Shown here piece by piece: positions 13,001-27,100 of a DNA stretch of 64,000 bases. The translations under genes and the position numbers were made by a program. The notes under the pieces were generated by a model. The model had not been told where the DNA came from, did no database searches, and was given only the letters and a program-made list of their open reading frames with translations. Position 1 is the first letter of the stretch. Every line of letters starts with the position of its first letter. Where the stretch lies: NCBI GenBank assembly GCA_004123355.1, contig SCHM01000003.1, positions 3,739,058 through 3,803,057 on the forward strand. Direction: 5' to 3'. The stretch comes from Amphirosellinia nigrospora. Taxonomy: Eukaryota; Ascomycota; Sordariomycetes; Xylariales; Xylariaceae.

Positions 13001-16000
13001 AGATGCTGATGTCAAAATCTTGGATTTTGGAGCTGCGGCCAGCTTGTTGTCTCTCTTCTAGTGCCCTCAAAACTCTCGCAGACTTAGAGCGAATCTCACT
13101 AGCGTCATTTCCAAGCGTGAACAAACATAAACTCAACAATTTCGAAAATGGTACTGGGTAGTCGGGGTGTTCTAAGAGGACCTCGGTTATTACAGAAAAG
13201 TAACTTTCCTGGACCTTCGGCATTTCCGACAAATAGCAGCGGGACACACAGTGCTCCGATAAGTGCGGATTGCCCTGGTTGTGGACAATTAGGTTCTTTA
13301 ACGCCCGCCTCCCAGTGACATTAACCCGATCGCTTCCAGAGTTAAATATTGCGTCTACCCATGCAAGCATACGCCTCAGGTCGAACTGTAGAACGGCGCC
13401 GCTTTCGGTTACAACACTGACTGGACCAGCGCAGAGGGCGGCCATAGCACTAAGGGCTGCAGTTCGCAGGTTTCTCTTCTCAATCTCAATCGCAGCTGTA
13501 ACCACCTTCCGCTCACCAAGAGACTGCTGATCGATCAATGACTGCCGCATCGTATCTTCTCTAGCACGGATTTGTTGCTGATTTGGGGAAAATCCACACC
13601 AGTCCTCCATCAAAGTGAAGGCAGATTTACGAGATTCGAAGGTCATCCAGCGGGATGGATCTTGTGTACGGTTTATTCCCTCGAATAACTCCGCCACCAA
13701 ACCACAATAATGCCGCCGAAGTCTCTGGAACTCCCAGTCATTCTGCACTCCCCCATCCATCAAGAAGAGTTTTAGATCTCGAGCATAAGTGCATAGATTA
13801 TTAAGTATCCACTCGTTCTGATACACATCTGGGTATTTCAGGAAGTGGGATGTCAGTTCGTAAACATGTGTAAGCTCGGTCCAAAGGAGGTCCATCTTGA
13901 GGTTGCGTCTTGGGCCGCTGTTGGTTCTCTGATGCAATCGTGCCCGAGCTTCCTCGTTGCATCGGTTCACATGGCCTTGTAGTTCTTCTAACAAAGTTCG
14001 ATAGATGTGTACATTAATTGAACCCATTGAAAGCACTACTGCTTCACGCACGGAGGCGGAAGATACAGACAACAGCGGGATCAAATACTTGAAGAGAGTC
14101 CTAGCCGATACGATACGATCTGATATTTTGGATACTCTTCTCTGGTGTTGATTGCTTTGAGCTAAATTGTTGGGTGTGGTTCCTGTATCAGTCAATGTCG
14201 TACAGGCGAAAGTGAGATATAACTTCCACTGCTCAACAAGAACCCTGGTTGCGTGGTTGGTGTCCGACTTGTTTGACGAGCGCTTCCCGGATCAGAGCCC
14301 TGATAAAAACCCCTACTTGGCTCCGATAGATTGTAAATAGTTTTATACATTTGCAATATCCGATTGCAGATCAAATCCCGACCGATAGTCAGTGTAAATG
14401 GGCAACGATCATAAGCAATTCGTATCAGATTTGGGAAGATCTTGAACCAAAGGGTCGTGTCATACGAAACATCACTAGTACAGAGCTCAATCAACGCTCC
14501 TTTATTGTTGGCGTTTTGAATTCCCCGCTGGAGTCTACTCCGTTCGGCAACTGACAATAGCTCGTCCTTGAAATTCATGACTTGAATCGAGTCATTCTCT
14601 AGGATATCGATTAGGCGAACGTTGTCGTTCTCCTTCGCTCGATCTTTACATAAAGCCGTATCAAATTCTGTAATGAGTCGCAAAACTGTAATCGCAAAAT
14701 GTCTCACTCTTCGAGATTGCGAACACAAGAAGAACAGACCACGAGCTTCGACATGCTCAACTTCAGCCCAGATACTAGATAGATCCAGTTTCAAACCACG
14801 CCGCTCATTAGAGCTGACTTCTACAGGCTCAGAGCTAGCGTCTCGAGTCTTTTGTCGAATCTCGTCCCTCCAGATTTGTAGCAATTCAACATAGAGTCGT
14901 AGAGTGTTTTCAATGTGGCCAGGACCCAACATACCGCCATCTGACATTGTCGCATAACGATCGTCAAAATTAAATATGAATCGGGCAAACCCCATTGTGA
15001 CCTGATGGGCATGGGATTGTTTAGCAATAGATTTTAGAGATTGGGCTGAAGACCGGGCGATGTTATCTTGGACATGTGCGGTGCCTGTGCATAGAAGATT
15101 GATAAGTGGGTTGAACGGTATGTCGGGAGTGAAGCAGCGAGGCAATGCTTGTACAGCAACATGGAGGAGGCCGTAAAAAGCTTGTTTTTGGTCTGCTAGG
15201 TTGTGATAATCGTCGCGTCTTGAGAAATTAAATGATTCAGTGATGGGCGTCTTAGGGCCTGGGCTGCTGAACTTTTCATCGAGAACAGCTTGTCCTCCAA
15301 AGGTATTATCACATATGATTGTGATTTTACCCAAGATGTGAGAGAATTTCCTGTAATAATCTCGTACACCTTCATTAAGCTTTTTCACTTGGACTGGACG
15401 AGACAAGGTTTCATTGGTAGTTGTCAGTAGTGGACTAGCTGAAAACCGACCGGATGCTGGTAATGGTGAATCGGGTGGTAATCGGTCAAGACTTGGAGGG
15501 GATTGGAATTCTTGTGGAAAGGGTGGCCGGCCTTGCTCTCCTTGCTCAAGGTCCGACATCATTGTCAAGAACGCTCTAATTCCGATAACCATTCTATCAG
15601 GCTCGAGCTGCTCAACTTTTAATTCCTTATTAGAGTTAAACAGCTCGGCGTTAATTAGGGGAAAGATGATATTTTTACAGCAGTACTCTGTATATCTATA
15701 TCCAATCATCCTGATGATTTGGATAAGAGGGCCGTTCGAAGAAGTATCAGCGCTTGAGAAGGTACGTTTGGTTTGTGGCAAGACGAGGCCTATAACTTCA
15801 TCTAATTTACGTGCGACGGTTCCGCTTGTGTCGTTAATCCTGAAAAGATATACCCAAAGTAGCCGAGAAACGGCCAGTAAACAGAGCGGCCTTAGAGTCT
15901 TATCCTTCAACCGGGTTCCCAGACCGCGAACCAGTTGAAGCCACTGACTACTGGCCGGCTCAGGGGGGGATACACAAAGCATCGTTGAGGTCAATGGAAA

Positions 16001-17821
16001 TGATACCAACCAATATCGTGGTTTGACATACATGGATGCCAGCCGCGGGCTGATAAGGCTAAGAACCTCTTGCCATTTCGAATGTGTGAAGTGGCCATTG
16101 GTACCCTTAGCTGCGACAGGCAGAAGAAGAGTGTCCAATATACGACAAAAAGCGGTCTTTATCCTCTGACCGTGGCACTGGTTAAAAAGTCGACCCAACG
16201 ATGCCAAGAAGTTGCAAGCTTGCTCCCAGTTTTCCTCCGTGTCGATTTTGATTCGCAGATGCGTCATACCGCCCAAGACCAATTCAACTTGGCCTTCGGG
16301 GTCTTTAGTCTGCGGTGTCGGACTTCGCGAGGCAAGATCCTGCAAGGAGTTGCGAAGGTCAATTATAAACCGTCAGCAACGCTAGCAAAATTGATGTCGC
16401 TCATTGCGCCCAAAAGCTGAGTAAAAAGATTCCAGTTAGCCATTTTGAGAGGTGAAACTTCAAGCTGCTGGACGTCGGCGATCTTGAGCTGACCAAAGAT
16501 TATGCTTTCCAGTTTGTCTTCCATCTCAGGCGTGATAAAGCTCAGGTTACTATGAGATATGACCTCCAGTAGAACCCGACACAGAATGTAAATTGAAACG
16601 ATAGAGCGTCTTTCAGCGTGGGCCACATATTCCTGTTTTGCTGCTAAAGACCCCACGCCTGGAGTTCCAGTATCCGACTGGCCAGTAGCCGTCGCGACTT
16701 GCACGGGTTCAGTATTACGTCTTATCAGACTCGGGGCAGGCTGACTAGATTTAAGCTGCTGGAGTTGGCTGCGGGCCTCGCTGGCGGTCTCACTTTTATA
16801 CTTTCTCCAGAGCATGATGGAATCGATCAAGGCTTTAGGCTTTGGCCGCGCGATATGTCCAAGCGCCACAATATATTGGTCGAACGCGGGGTCAGCTCGT
16901 GGGCCGCATATTGTTTCAATCCTAGGTTCGGGATCAAAAGGGACTGTTATGCACTCATTGAGTTTCTCCTCGGCGTGTGCGATGAACTGGACGTCGGTCA
17001 GCGTTTGGGGCTATAAACACCACGTGGGCTGGCATGAGAACAAACAGATGTAAATAATACATGCAGAGCATATTCCCCCACGGTTTTCTGATCATCTCTA
17101 GAGTGTCTCGACGAATGTGAGTGGTGATGTCCATGGTCACGGCGAGTTCTACTGTGCATATGTTCAACCTTTTTCTGCGTCGAGGGGTGTGTCAGGGTAT
17201 TGTTGTTCATGTCCGAGACGGATAATGTTCTCTCAAGTGGGCGTGACGAAGACATTGCCGTAGATCCCGACAAGGCAGTGGGCGGCCGAGAACCGGCCGA
17301 AACATCGGACTCTTGTCGGGCAATCATGGGCATATCTGGTCGCTCTGGTAAGAGACCAGCGCCGGCAGCAGCTATTATCTGAGGGCTGAGAGGGCTTGAA
17401 GAAGAGCTCAGGCTGCCATTCCGCGAATGTTGAATCCCATGCACAATGGATGTTTGGCGATGATGGCCATATGCCGCTGCTTTCGGATCTACAACACGCT
17501 CGATAACAACACCATTACCCGTGCGCGAGGTTGCGGTGCGAACCCCCTGTGAGGTAGACGACACGGCTGCTCGGGGCGATTCGGGGATTCCAGCAAGCCC
17601 GCCAGACTGGAGTTTCTCGAGGGAGGATTCACGGGAGTGCGCGATGGCACGGCTTACGACAGCATCGTGGGGTAGGGGAGGGGCTTCAAGGTGTTTTCCC
17701 AGGCATCGTTATCATCGTCGTAAACGTTGAGGCGCGAGGCTGAACGGGGGTGCTCTGGCAGCGTCTTTTGGGACGGAGCTACATGGTGCAACAGGGAAGT
17801 CAGCAAAGGGGACGGCGGCAT
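10024..17821 (-). CDS. PAG1: Cell morphogenesis protein PAG1 (Tao3 / Mor2 / Furry family)
   Basis: Giant scaffold of the RAM/NDR-kinase network that controls polarised growth and septation. The ATG at 17821 gives MPPSPLLTSLLHHV, leading into RLNVYDDDNDAWE. After a disordered, His/Ser-rich N-terminus comes GEYALHVLFTS, a 59-nt intron (17045-16987), then FIAHAEEKLNECITVPF and the cell-morphogenesis N domain (LGHIARPKPKALIDSIMLWRK). HEAT-like middle and C-terminal regions follow. It ends DLPVPKVPSSFLQHKPDP at the stop at 10026-10024. The frame shifts seven times, near 17694, 16371, 14240, 11484, 11225, 10287 and 10093, each explained by one missing base, mostly in runs such as AAAA, CCC or AAA. 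With these allowed the exons sum to 2581 codons plus stop, the normal family length. The precise pattern argues for assembly error in a functional gene. Confidence 0.88.
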
Positions 17822-20098
17822 AGATGGCAGTGCGAGCGCACAAGCGCAGCGCGTATCTCCTCCCTTCGTCTCTGGTGAAACAGCACAGGACGGAGGTGGA
17901 GGGGCACCGCAGTAGGCTTAGTACTATACACAGCACACAGCAGCGGATACGACAGGATGGGGATGTCAGAAGAAGGTCGCGCGACGTGGACTAGGAATGC
18001 GGCATCCCGTGGGGGGTTCGATCCTCAGGCTCAGGCTCAGGGGAGTGAGGGAGTGAGGGAATGGGAATGAGTGGTGCGCAGTGGTCGGTGGTAGCAATCC
18101 TAGCCTAACCTAACACCACGGGGACGTGCGACCTGCAAAATCGACCCGATGCAGAGGAAACGAGACAGCGGGAGTTTTTGTTACCACCAAGTGCGGGGAA
18201 TGGAATCACACACGAAACCGACTCACCCATGATTATCAAACCGTGCCCATGATATGTCGGCGAGCGGCTAGACAAGATTGTCGATGCGAAACATACAGGC
18301 TTCGCGTCGGGGCGGCGTGTCCCGTCCTGTCCTGTCCTGTCCTTCCCTATCGTAATAGCGCAGGCGAATTCAACCCTCTGATAGGATGAAATTGATGAGA
18401 ATCCTGATATCGCGATATGGAGGGTCCATTAGGTAGAGTATGTCGATGAAGACATTCAAGATCGATACTGTAGATTGATACCTACCTAGGTAGTACTGGG
18501 TCAATCGTTCAAAACGGAATAGTAGGATATTCTTCTATTCATCCACCCCCCTGCTCCTCAGATTTTCTTTCTCTGTGCTGAGCTACAGTAGCTGGAGAAG
18601 GTCTCTCCGACCTGCCACACAGCCTCATAACTAACATAGGTAAATTTATCGACAGTCAGGCCAAGAGCATCGATCAACCAAGGTCGCTGCTAAGACGAAA
18701 CCAGATTCGAATAAATGCATGGAATTGATGGTAGAAAGGGATCCTTTATGACCGATCTATCAGAATATACCAAGACTAGCACTCGACGCTATCGGTCCGC
18801 CTGCCACTTGGCACAGAGTTCTGGGGTAGTACCTATAAATCAGCTTCATCCAAAAATTATATAGGTACTAATGTCAATACGGCCATCCAGTTTACTTATA
18901 AATAATAGCAGCGGGCGCCTATGATCAATTAATTAAGCTTCCTGCTTCCACTTCCCCCTCCTCCCCGCCCTCCCCCCGAAAAATCTACTCTTCCATCTTA
19001 GCTGCTTACAGGGCTAGGTTCATGGTGCAATTGCATTGCTAATCAGAATGTGCCTGTGTATGTATGTAATGAGCTTTCAATTAGATAGGAGACGTAAGGT
19101 ATAATACCTTAACCGCGTAATCACAACCAAGATCCAAAGAATGTCAGAACGGCAACCATATCTTAATATATTACTTAGTAATTTTATAGCAAGCTATATG
19201 AAATGATACAAAATCCAGACCAGACAAGTCATAGAAGTCTCAGTCGGCAATAACACAACCTTAACTAGTAGGCACCATATACGAAGAGGAAACACAATGG
19301 TGTATATGCTAAGCTGACGGCCATGTTATAACAAGCAGAAGCTGTTTGGAGCCAACAACCTCAACAAACCACTGAGCACGTTAGTCAACCGCCCAGTTGA
19401 AATGCTTTCATGTAGTTGTGATGGTCTTCAAGTAGCTTAGACAGTCTTGAATATATATAGATTTCAGAGAACAATCTAATCTAGTAATAATCATGGTGAT
19501 CGTCTGTTACACGCTAAACCCTCTCTTGTGCTAGTGAGCATGACAAGAATAGCAACCTCGGCAGGCAATCTTAGATGAGACAAGGTTAATAATTCCCATA
19601 TAAACTTCTGTCTAATCAAAGTTGGCAATACCGAGAGGGCGGTCCCGGAGACTTACCTTAGCGTATTTTGTCCGAGTTTATTCACGCCAACGTATCCTAA
19701 CTCAAAATGGTCATTTCCGGCTTGCAAGGGTACATACTATACACATTTTCACCTATCCGGAAGCATTCAGATTAACAGTCTACATACAAGGAACTTAAAG
19801 TTGCTTCTGCAGCTACAAGTCCGAAAGCGCGCTGCACTCATAAGCGTTAAAGCATCAATTCCTACAGCGCACCCTGAACGGCATCCAGCTTGTAGCGAAC
19901 GATCCGAATGCCGGCGGCAAACACGAATACGAGATTGGTTCGGCCGGGCGGGCTGTCTTTTACAGCTCAGAATCCGACGTCAGACGACGGCATTTTGTTA
20001 TCGGGTGCGTCTTGGATCGTACAAACCAGCACATCATCACTCTCGGCCTTGCTGCGTTGGTAGATGACTGACCGTTCCAACTACAACACTCGGGTCAG
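17822..20098. other. Gene-poor spacer upstream of PAG1
   Basis: Contains the PAG1 promoter and leader, a CCTGT tandem run at about 18321-18347, a CCTAGGTA site at 18485, and a pyrimidine-rich block near 18943-18977. Beyond about 18400 the sequence is AT-rich with no sustained coding frame. I see no RNA gene. Confidence 0.5.
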
Positions 20099-20491
20099 TT
20101 ATTGCTGTTTATAGCGTGAATTGTGAAGGTGTTCCACGTCCCAAAAGGAAACGTCGTGCTCCGAAAGGTGCCAAAGTAGGAAGAAAATAACTCCGAGAAT
20201 TAGCCAGCCACAGATCGGGCACAGGACGCCCTCCTTGAATGCGTGCATCAAGTCTCGCTCTCGGCCTTCGCGATGTGGCGAATATAAACAGTTCACTAGA
20301 CTACCTGACCATCCATTACTCTGGTCCGACTCTCTGGCGTCATGACCGTAATGTCTCGTTTCAACACCACTCACTAACGTCAAGGTTGGCGTAGCGAGAA
20401 AGACCCTGCTCGCGATTCTTTCTAGAATGGGATGGAAAGTTAATTGTTGCAGATCAGGAACTGCCGGAGGAGATACTACTGCGCCTGTCAT
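20099..20491 (-). CDS. Possible small single-pass membrane protein (doubtful)
   Basis: A 130-codon ATG-initiated frame, starting MTGAVVSPPAVPDLQQ. It has one strongly hydrophobic segment near residues 92-110 (CGWLILGVIFFLLWHL) followed by a charged, His-rich tail. I recognise no family, and the N-terminal half has no clear domain. It stands alone in a 4-kb spacer with no neighbouring gene to suggest a role. Length and the single membrane span make it slightly better than a chance frame, but nothing else supports it. Confidence 0.15.
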   Translation of the reverse strand: MTGAVVSPPAVPDLQQLTFHPILERIASRVFLATPTLTLVSGVETRHYGHDARESDQSNGWSGSLVNCLYSPHREGRERDLMHAFKEGVLCPICGWLILGVIFFLLWHLSEHDVSFWDVEHLHNSRYKQQ

Positions 20492-21109
20492 TGGTTCAAG
20501 TTATCCCGAACCCGTCTACTTGACTGGGGCGACGGGGTTCCGGGGAGCCAGGGAAGCCGGGTAACGGAATTGGCGGCATATCACAAGCTCCTGTTGCCAC
20601 GGCCTGTGATTTATGATACAAACTATGTACTAATCGTTCAAAAATTATGTTATTGGAACCATTTGAGTAACAAGTTCAGGATAAGGCCTTGTGTCGATAC
20701 AGAGGCAGTCAATTGCGGTAGGTCCGAAGGTGGATTTTAGCGGCTGAATAAAGTACTCACACTCTTGGGGGTTGTCTGATCCTAGTATAGAAGCAAGTAG
20801 GGTAGTCCCTAGCCGCATGATGAGTAAGATATGTATTCTCAAGCAAAGCAGATGAGTGGCTGAGAGAAGAAGGATCTTGTGATTGCGAAAAGGGGGCCAA
20901 AGATTATCGCACCACCTTACTAGTATAGGATAAGACAGCCATAAGGACAGATTTCAATAAACAATTTGCGATATACGCTGTATATCCCAGTACTTATAAA
21001 TTTCTATGTAGAACACGTCGATCGGCAAGAGTAATAACCGAAAGATGCCACAAACATGAATAGTGAGGCTACTTGGCAGAGAGTGCAACTATACCCATCT
21101 CTGAGAGCA

Positions 21110-21148
<39 letters not shown>

Positions 21149-21952
21149 CCTCCTTGAGGGACACAGGCGGGCGGATAAAAGACATACCTTACGAAGCGAA
21201 TTATACAAGTTATACCATACATTAAAGTACCCGACCTAACTAAATGTTAATGATAGTGGAGCATCTCGGCGCTACGCGAGAGCGTTAGGCGTACACCAGT
21301 CCCTACATGTACCCAAGGTTGCAGCGCTACTGCTCAGGTACCCTCATGTACATTGAAATAATAGAAAAACTAACGGATGCCACCAATACCACCATCAACT
21401 AAATCTCCATCCTTTCACACATTCCCTTCTTTTCCCCCCCGTCTCGGCCTCGTTGCACCACAGACCCGTGCCTTGAGACGTCGACTTCACTGGGCCCCGA
21501 GGAACCAGCGCTCTCGCTGCTGCGTTCTTTTCTTTTCCTTTTGCGCCTGTCGCTTCGAACCTGCCTGCACCCTTCAGCGTAGCTTTTCTTCTTTTCACAT
21601 AGAGCGTACCCCTCTCTGCCCTGGTCTTATCAGCACTTCGGCACCCAGATCAGAGCCCCTGCAGTGGACACCACAGATCGCTCGACAATCCACTGGGATA
21701 TCTCGTGGGGTTTCCTTGGAAGCCGGACCGGACGGCTGCCTTTTTGACATCCTTAATTCTGTGAGTCCGAAGTGTCACCGCCTGACACCGCGTCTTGAGC
21801 GAGTGAGAGCGCACGACCGGTGTCCGGTGCCCACGGCAGCCTGGTCGCACACCGTCGCTAATACCAGTCACTTTAACAGTTCCGTCTTTTCGCCGATCAC
21901 GCATCTGTCTCACCTAGTCTCACAACCACGCTTGTTGTAAGTTACTATTAAT
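20492..21952. other. Upstream region and leader of CPR
   Basis: Contains a (GA)n microsatellite at 21116-21144 and, from about 21400, a C/T-rich stretch typical of the transcribed leader of a well-expressed fungal gene. Short open frames at 21377-21940 lie in this leader and look non-coding. Confidence 0.5.
21116..21144. repeat. (GA)n microsatellite
   Basis: Twenty-nine uninterrupted nucleotides of alternating G and A, about 0.8 kb upstream of the CPR start codon. Confidence 0.9.
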
Positions 21953-24148
21953 ATGGCGCAACTCGACACCTTGGACATTGTTGTCCTCGCCGTGATCCTT
22001 TTAGGTACGGCTGCCTATCTCACGAAAGGCAAGCTCTGGGGGATAACCAAGGATCCATATGCTTCTTCGCTTGCCAACGCCAATGGCGCCGCCAAGGCCG
22101 GGAAAACGAGGAACATCGTAGAGAAGATGGAAGAAACTGGTAAAAACTGCGTCATTTTTTACGGTTCTCAAACTGGTACCGCCGAGGACTATGCCTCTCG
22201 TTTAGCCAAGGAAGGCAAGAGTCGGTTTGGTCTCGAAACTATGGTCGCTGATTTGGAAGAGTATGACTATGATAATTTGGACCAATTTCCTGAAGATAAG
22301 GTCGCCATGTTCGTTCTCGCGACCTACGGCGAAGGCGAACCCACGGATAATGCCGTCGATTTTTATGAGTTCATCACGTCTGAGGAACCAAGCTTTTCCA
22401 ACTCTAATGAACCTGCCCTCGGCAACCTCACCTACGTCGCCTTTGGTCTCGGTAATAACACGTATGAACACTATAATTCAATGGTTCGCAATGTCGACAA
22501 GGCTTTGGAGAAGTTTGGTGGCCACAGAGTTGGTGAGGCTGGCGAAGGTGACGACGGCGCCGGTACGATGGAAGAAGACTTCTTGGCTTGGAAAGATCCC
22601 ATGTGGGCTGCACTGGCTGAGAAGATGGGCTTGGAAGAGCGCGAGGCTGTCTACGAACCCATTTTTGGCATTGTCGAACGTGATAATCTAACAAGAGAAT
22701 CACCCGAGGTATATCTCGGAGAGCCTAATAAGATGCACCTTGAAGGGTCCGCCAAAGGGCCATTCAATGCCCACAACCCTTACATTGCACCCATCGCTGA
22801 GTCCAGGGAAGTGTTCAATGTCAAGGACCGAAATTGCCTTCACCTAGAAGTCGATATCAGTGGATCCAATCTCTCGTACCAAACAGGCGACCACATTGCA
22901 ATCTGGCCCACTAACCCAGGCCAAGAGGTTGACGAAATGCTAAGCATATTGGATTTGAAGAACAATAAAGATGCAGTTATTAGTGTCAAGGCCCTTGAAC
23001 CTACTGCCAAGGTCCCGTTCCCTACGCCTACGACCTACGACGCTATCATCCGGTACCATCTAGAAATTTGTGCTCCCGTCTCCCGCCAATTCCTCGGCAC
23101 ATTGGCCGCCTTCGCTCCCAATGAGAACGCTAAGGCCGAGATGGTCAAACTTGGTAGCGACAAGGACTACTTCCACGATAAGATCAGCAAAAATCACTAT
23201 AACATCTCTCGAACTCTTAGCGTTGTCAGTGGAGGGGAGAAGTGGAACAATATTCCATTCTCGGCTTTCATTGAAGGCCTGAACAAATTACAGCCACGTT
23301 ACTATTCCATCTCATCATCTTCCCTTGTTCAGCCTAAGAAGATATCGGTTACAGCTGTTGTTGAAAGCCAGTTGATTCCCGGCCGTGGCGACGCCTTCAA
23401 GGGTGTTGCCACTAATTACTTACTTGCCCTGAAGCAAAAACAGAATGGTGATCCAAATCCTGAGGTCTTTGGTCTTACATACGAGCTCATGGGCCCGCGC
23501 AACAAATATGACGGTATTCACGTACCCGTCCATGTGCGCCACTCGAACTTCAAGTTGCCTTCAGATCCTTCCAAGCCAATCATTTTAGTTGGCCCAGGTA
23601 CTGGTGTAGCCCCGATGCGTGCATTCGTCCAAGAGCGAGCCAAGCAGGCGGAGTCCGGTGAGAATGTTGGGAAAACCATCCTCTTCTTCGGTTGCCGGAA
23701 ACGTAACGAAGATTTTCTCTACGAGTCCGAGTGGGAGGTATGCAGCAAGGCCGTCTTGACCAGTGTGTATACGCTAACAACCTCTCCTACAGGAATATAA
23801 GAAAGCTTTGGGTGACAAGTTTGAACTTGTCACTGCGTTTTCCCGAGAGAAGGCCAAGAAGGTCTACGTTCAACACCGTCTGAAAGAAAGGGCCAAGGAA
23901 ATCAACGAGCTACTTCAACAGAAGGCGTACATATATGTTTGTGGTGACGCGGCCAATATGGCCCGAGAAGTCAACACTGTTTTCGGTCAAATTGTTGCCG
24001 AACAGCGGGGCCTCCCTGAGTCGAAGGGCGAGGAGATCATCAAGAACATGAGAGCCGCCAACCAATACCAGGTATGTCCTAAATTTGTGTCCAAGCATGC
24101 CCGCAGAGCAATCGCTAACGAACCTAACAGGAGGATGTCTGGTCATGA
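21953..24148 (+). CDS. CPR1: NADPH-cytochrome P450 reductase
   Basis: ER-anchored diflavin reductase that passes electrons from NADPH through FAD and FMN to P450s (including sterol 14-demethylase), squalene epoxidase and haem oxygenase. Three exons: 21953-23737, 23793-24071 and 24131-24148, totalling 693 aa, the expected size. An N-terminal membrane anchor (DIVVLAVILLGTAAYLT) precedes the FMN-binding loop (YGSQTGTAEDYASRL). Then come ATYGEGEPTDNA and FGLGNNTYEHYN, the FAD motif RYYSISSSS with GVATNYLL, and the NADPH motif GPGTGVAPMRAFVQER. It closes with the classic C-terminal DVWS, whose tryptophan stacks on FAD. The last coding exon is only 18 nt. The frame is intact throughout. Filamentous fungi often carry several CPR copies, so whether this is the main one is not shown here. 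Confidence 0.96.
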
Positions 24149-27100
24149 TCACAATATCTTTTGAAGGCATACCTTGCAGCGATATGAGCATTTGTTTTTA
24201 AACCGCATGAAAGGTGTTCGTTCGGCGTAGAACTTTTGAAAGAGTTATAGAGACCTGAGCTTTTGACGTCGCCTCGGATTCCCAACAAAAAGTCGTTGGG
24301 GTTTAGGGGGGGATATAGAGGTTTGGCGCGAATTTCACGGGCATATACATAGCTGATTATCTAACGTAATGATTCCACTCATAGACTCAATGTTGAACTA
24401 AATTTTTCTAAATACGAACAATACGTCGCTATAACGCAACACTACACAAGTAACACACGTTAGTTGCCCCACATACTACATTTACGTCCTTCTAGGCAGT
24501 ATGTGTCTTATCCGACACTCGATGAGAGGCCAGGAATATAGGCGTCATGCCAGTCCGTCGCTCGGCTGAGACCCGATACAGCCCATCTTCAACCACCATT
24601 GGTCAATTCCTATTTCTTTTTACGCCAGATAGAATGCCCACAATAGAAGCCTCGGCGTCTCGAATGCCCACGATAAATCTGTTACCATTCGAATAGCCGC
24701 CAGACATCAGTGACACTTTTTTTACTGCACTGGTATATATATTACTTCATCTTATATATCTATCTCATAGTTCTATGCCATATCCTAACATATTACAGGA
24801 CAACTACTAGAAGAGACAAAAAGGGTTAGGATGACAATGATGTCTTGTTTGAGACATGTCTATAACTCGAGACAGCTGCCTCAGCAGTCCAAATGAGTAG
24901 ACTCATAACAGTAAGTTAGTGTATACCAATAGAGAACGTTACATCTCATCAAAATAGAGCAACACATTTAAGAGTAACGATAAATTTGATGCCCTTAAGG
25001 CCTAGAGGTCATATGGGAATTGTTAATGTCGGAAGTTTACTAAGTGGCAGTTTACCGTTTCGATGGTGCTCTTAGACTGCTTGACCCAAGAGCTAGACAC
25101 AATTGATGTGCAGTCCTCTTCCGACAATGTTCACTAGTTACCTATGTCGAACTAAGCCATAATGTCTCACCACCCTTGGAGGCACCAAATGGCACCGCTC
25201 TCGCTCATTGGACTCGTTCACATAAATGATGCGGGCAAAAGGTGGTTGGCATGGCTAACACTTCTCCAGTAAAAATCCCCCCATCCTCTCCTTGTTTACC
25301 CGATGCTCTAGCTAGCCAAGGACCTTTTTCCCAGATTGTTATCTTAGCCTGGAGTTACCTCTATTATTAATTACCCACCCAATGTTCAAAAGCGAGAGGG
25401 CCCTACATCCCAACACTCACACCCATTCACAAGATACAGACATATCGCAGGTAGCCGGAGGATAGAGATTTAAAATAGGTATGTTTCACTTGTTCCGAAC
25501 GAACATCATTATCTCCTTTAATGGTGAATACTAGCTTCAGAAAAAGGGAAATGATTATAGATTTGCAAAATCCCTCGGCTAGCACATTAAAAATCAGACC
25601 ACGAAAGGAAGACGTCAAATCATAGCAATTCATTCTACCACACATTTCTAATTGCAAGCAGCTTTTTCTCCTACTATGTCGCAGTGTACATAGCTAATAG
25701 CATATCAGGAAAGGGAAGTCAAACAATCGTGGATCAAAGTTGACGAAGTGTCAGAATAAACTTGAGAGTCCTCCAACACCACCATATATATGTATGCGGT
25801 ATTGCAACGAGGACAGATTCGGCTCTTATAACAAGCGCTAGGATCTGTCTAGTCATCTGGTATAGACTTACTTGGTACTACTAGGATGATTAGATTGTTG
25901 GAAAAGTTAGAACGAATAAAGCCAAACCAGGGGGCAGATGACTCGCTGTATTAGTTTGCAATAATAACTTAGGTGAGGCTCTAAGTTGCAGACCAACAAA
26001 ACTGTGTCATTGCGTATTGGCAACGTGGTCCCCTTCGTTTTCTCCAAGTGTGGCTATTACGTCGTATCCCTATCACGGAGGGATATTTATTTGGGCGTAA
26101 TCGGCAGCTACTAACAGCACTTAGGCTCTCGGACAACCCTTATTGTTGTTGGAAACGATATAGCAGAAACCGGATAAGGGGTGAACAGAGCTTGTGAACA
26201 GAGCTTATGCCCCGGCAACGTGAGGTTTTTTTACTACACGCCCACGGGGAGGAGCCCGTTGCTGTTACCACCGAGTTGCTACCTAGGTAGGTATTGGGAT
26301 TGCACGCGTATTGACTGGTTTACCTTGATCTAAGACGCGTCAAAGGCTCTAAGTTCCGTACCTTCCTCTCCCCGACCTACCTTCCTTCACGCCAGCTTGT
26401 CCATTGCCTACACCACCACTGCACCACCACTGGCTACCTCGGTCCCTGGCGACTACTGCCCAGGTAGCCAGATACCCAAGTACTATCTATCTACCTACCT
26501 TAAGTAGGTATACAACTTATGTATAGATCCTTACCTTACATCTGTAATTTAGGTATATAAGTCTCTTCGCACTGCACGCTCCACGCCCCACGCCAACATC
26601 AACACCCACGCTTCACACCTGGCCGCTTTCCCCCAACACCAACACCAACACCAACATCCTTTTACTTTGCAGATTACCGCCCTTCTCCTGCTCTACCACA
26701 ATCAGTACTACCTTTTCTGATATGTATTGCATACATATCTACATACATTGTCATTCACTACGCTGCACGCAGCTTCCTCCAGGCTATCCGAGGCTTGTGT
26801 GCACCTACTTGTATTAGGTACACGTGCTACCTTTATATCTACGCCAGGTAAGAACAACCGTCCTACACCCCTCCAACGGATCTGGAGCCGACGACCTAGG
26901 CCTTTCACCTTCCTACACACGTCACATCTAGCCTGGACCGTCCTAGGCCTGATCCTCGTGGGTCTTCGAGCTGCTGGCTGCATCTCTTCTTCCTTACTCA
27001 ACCTCCCATCTCTCTTTTCCCTCTCCCCTCCGCTTCTCCCAACTTGGTTCTCCAGCATAGCATCGACTCATCCAGCACCCGCATCACCACAATCACTTTC

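Noticed and set aside
16346-16376. Possible intron in PAG1 between two long frames
   Set aside because: The gap would be about 30 nt, too short for a fungal intron. Reading through in the next frame gives a family-like sequence (RFIIDLRNSLQDLAS), so a single missing base is the better explanation.
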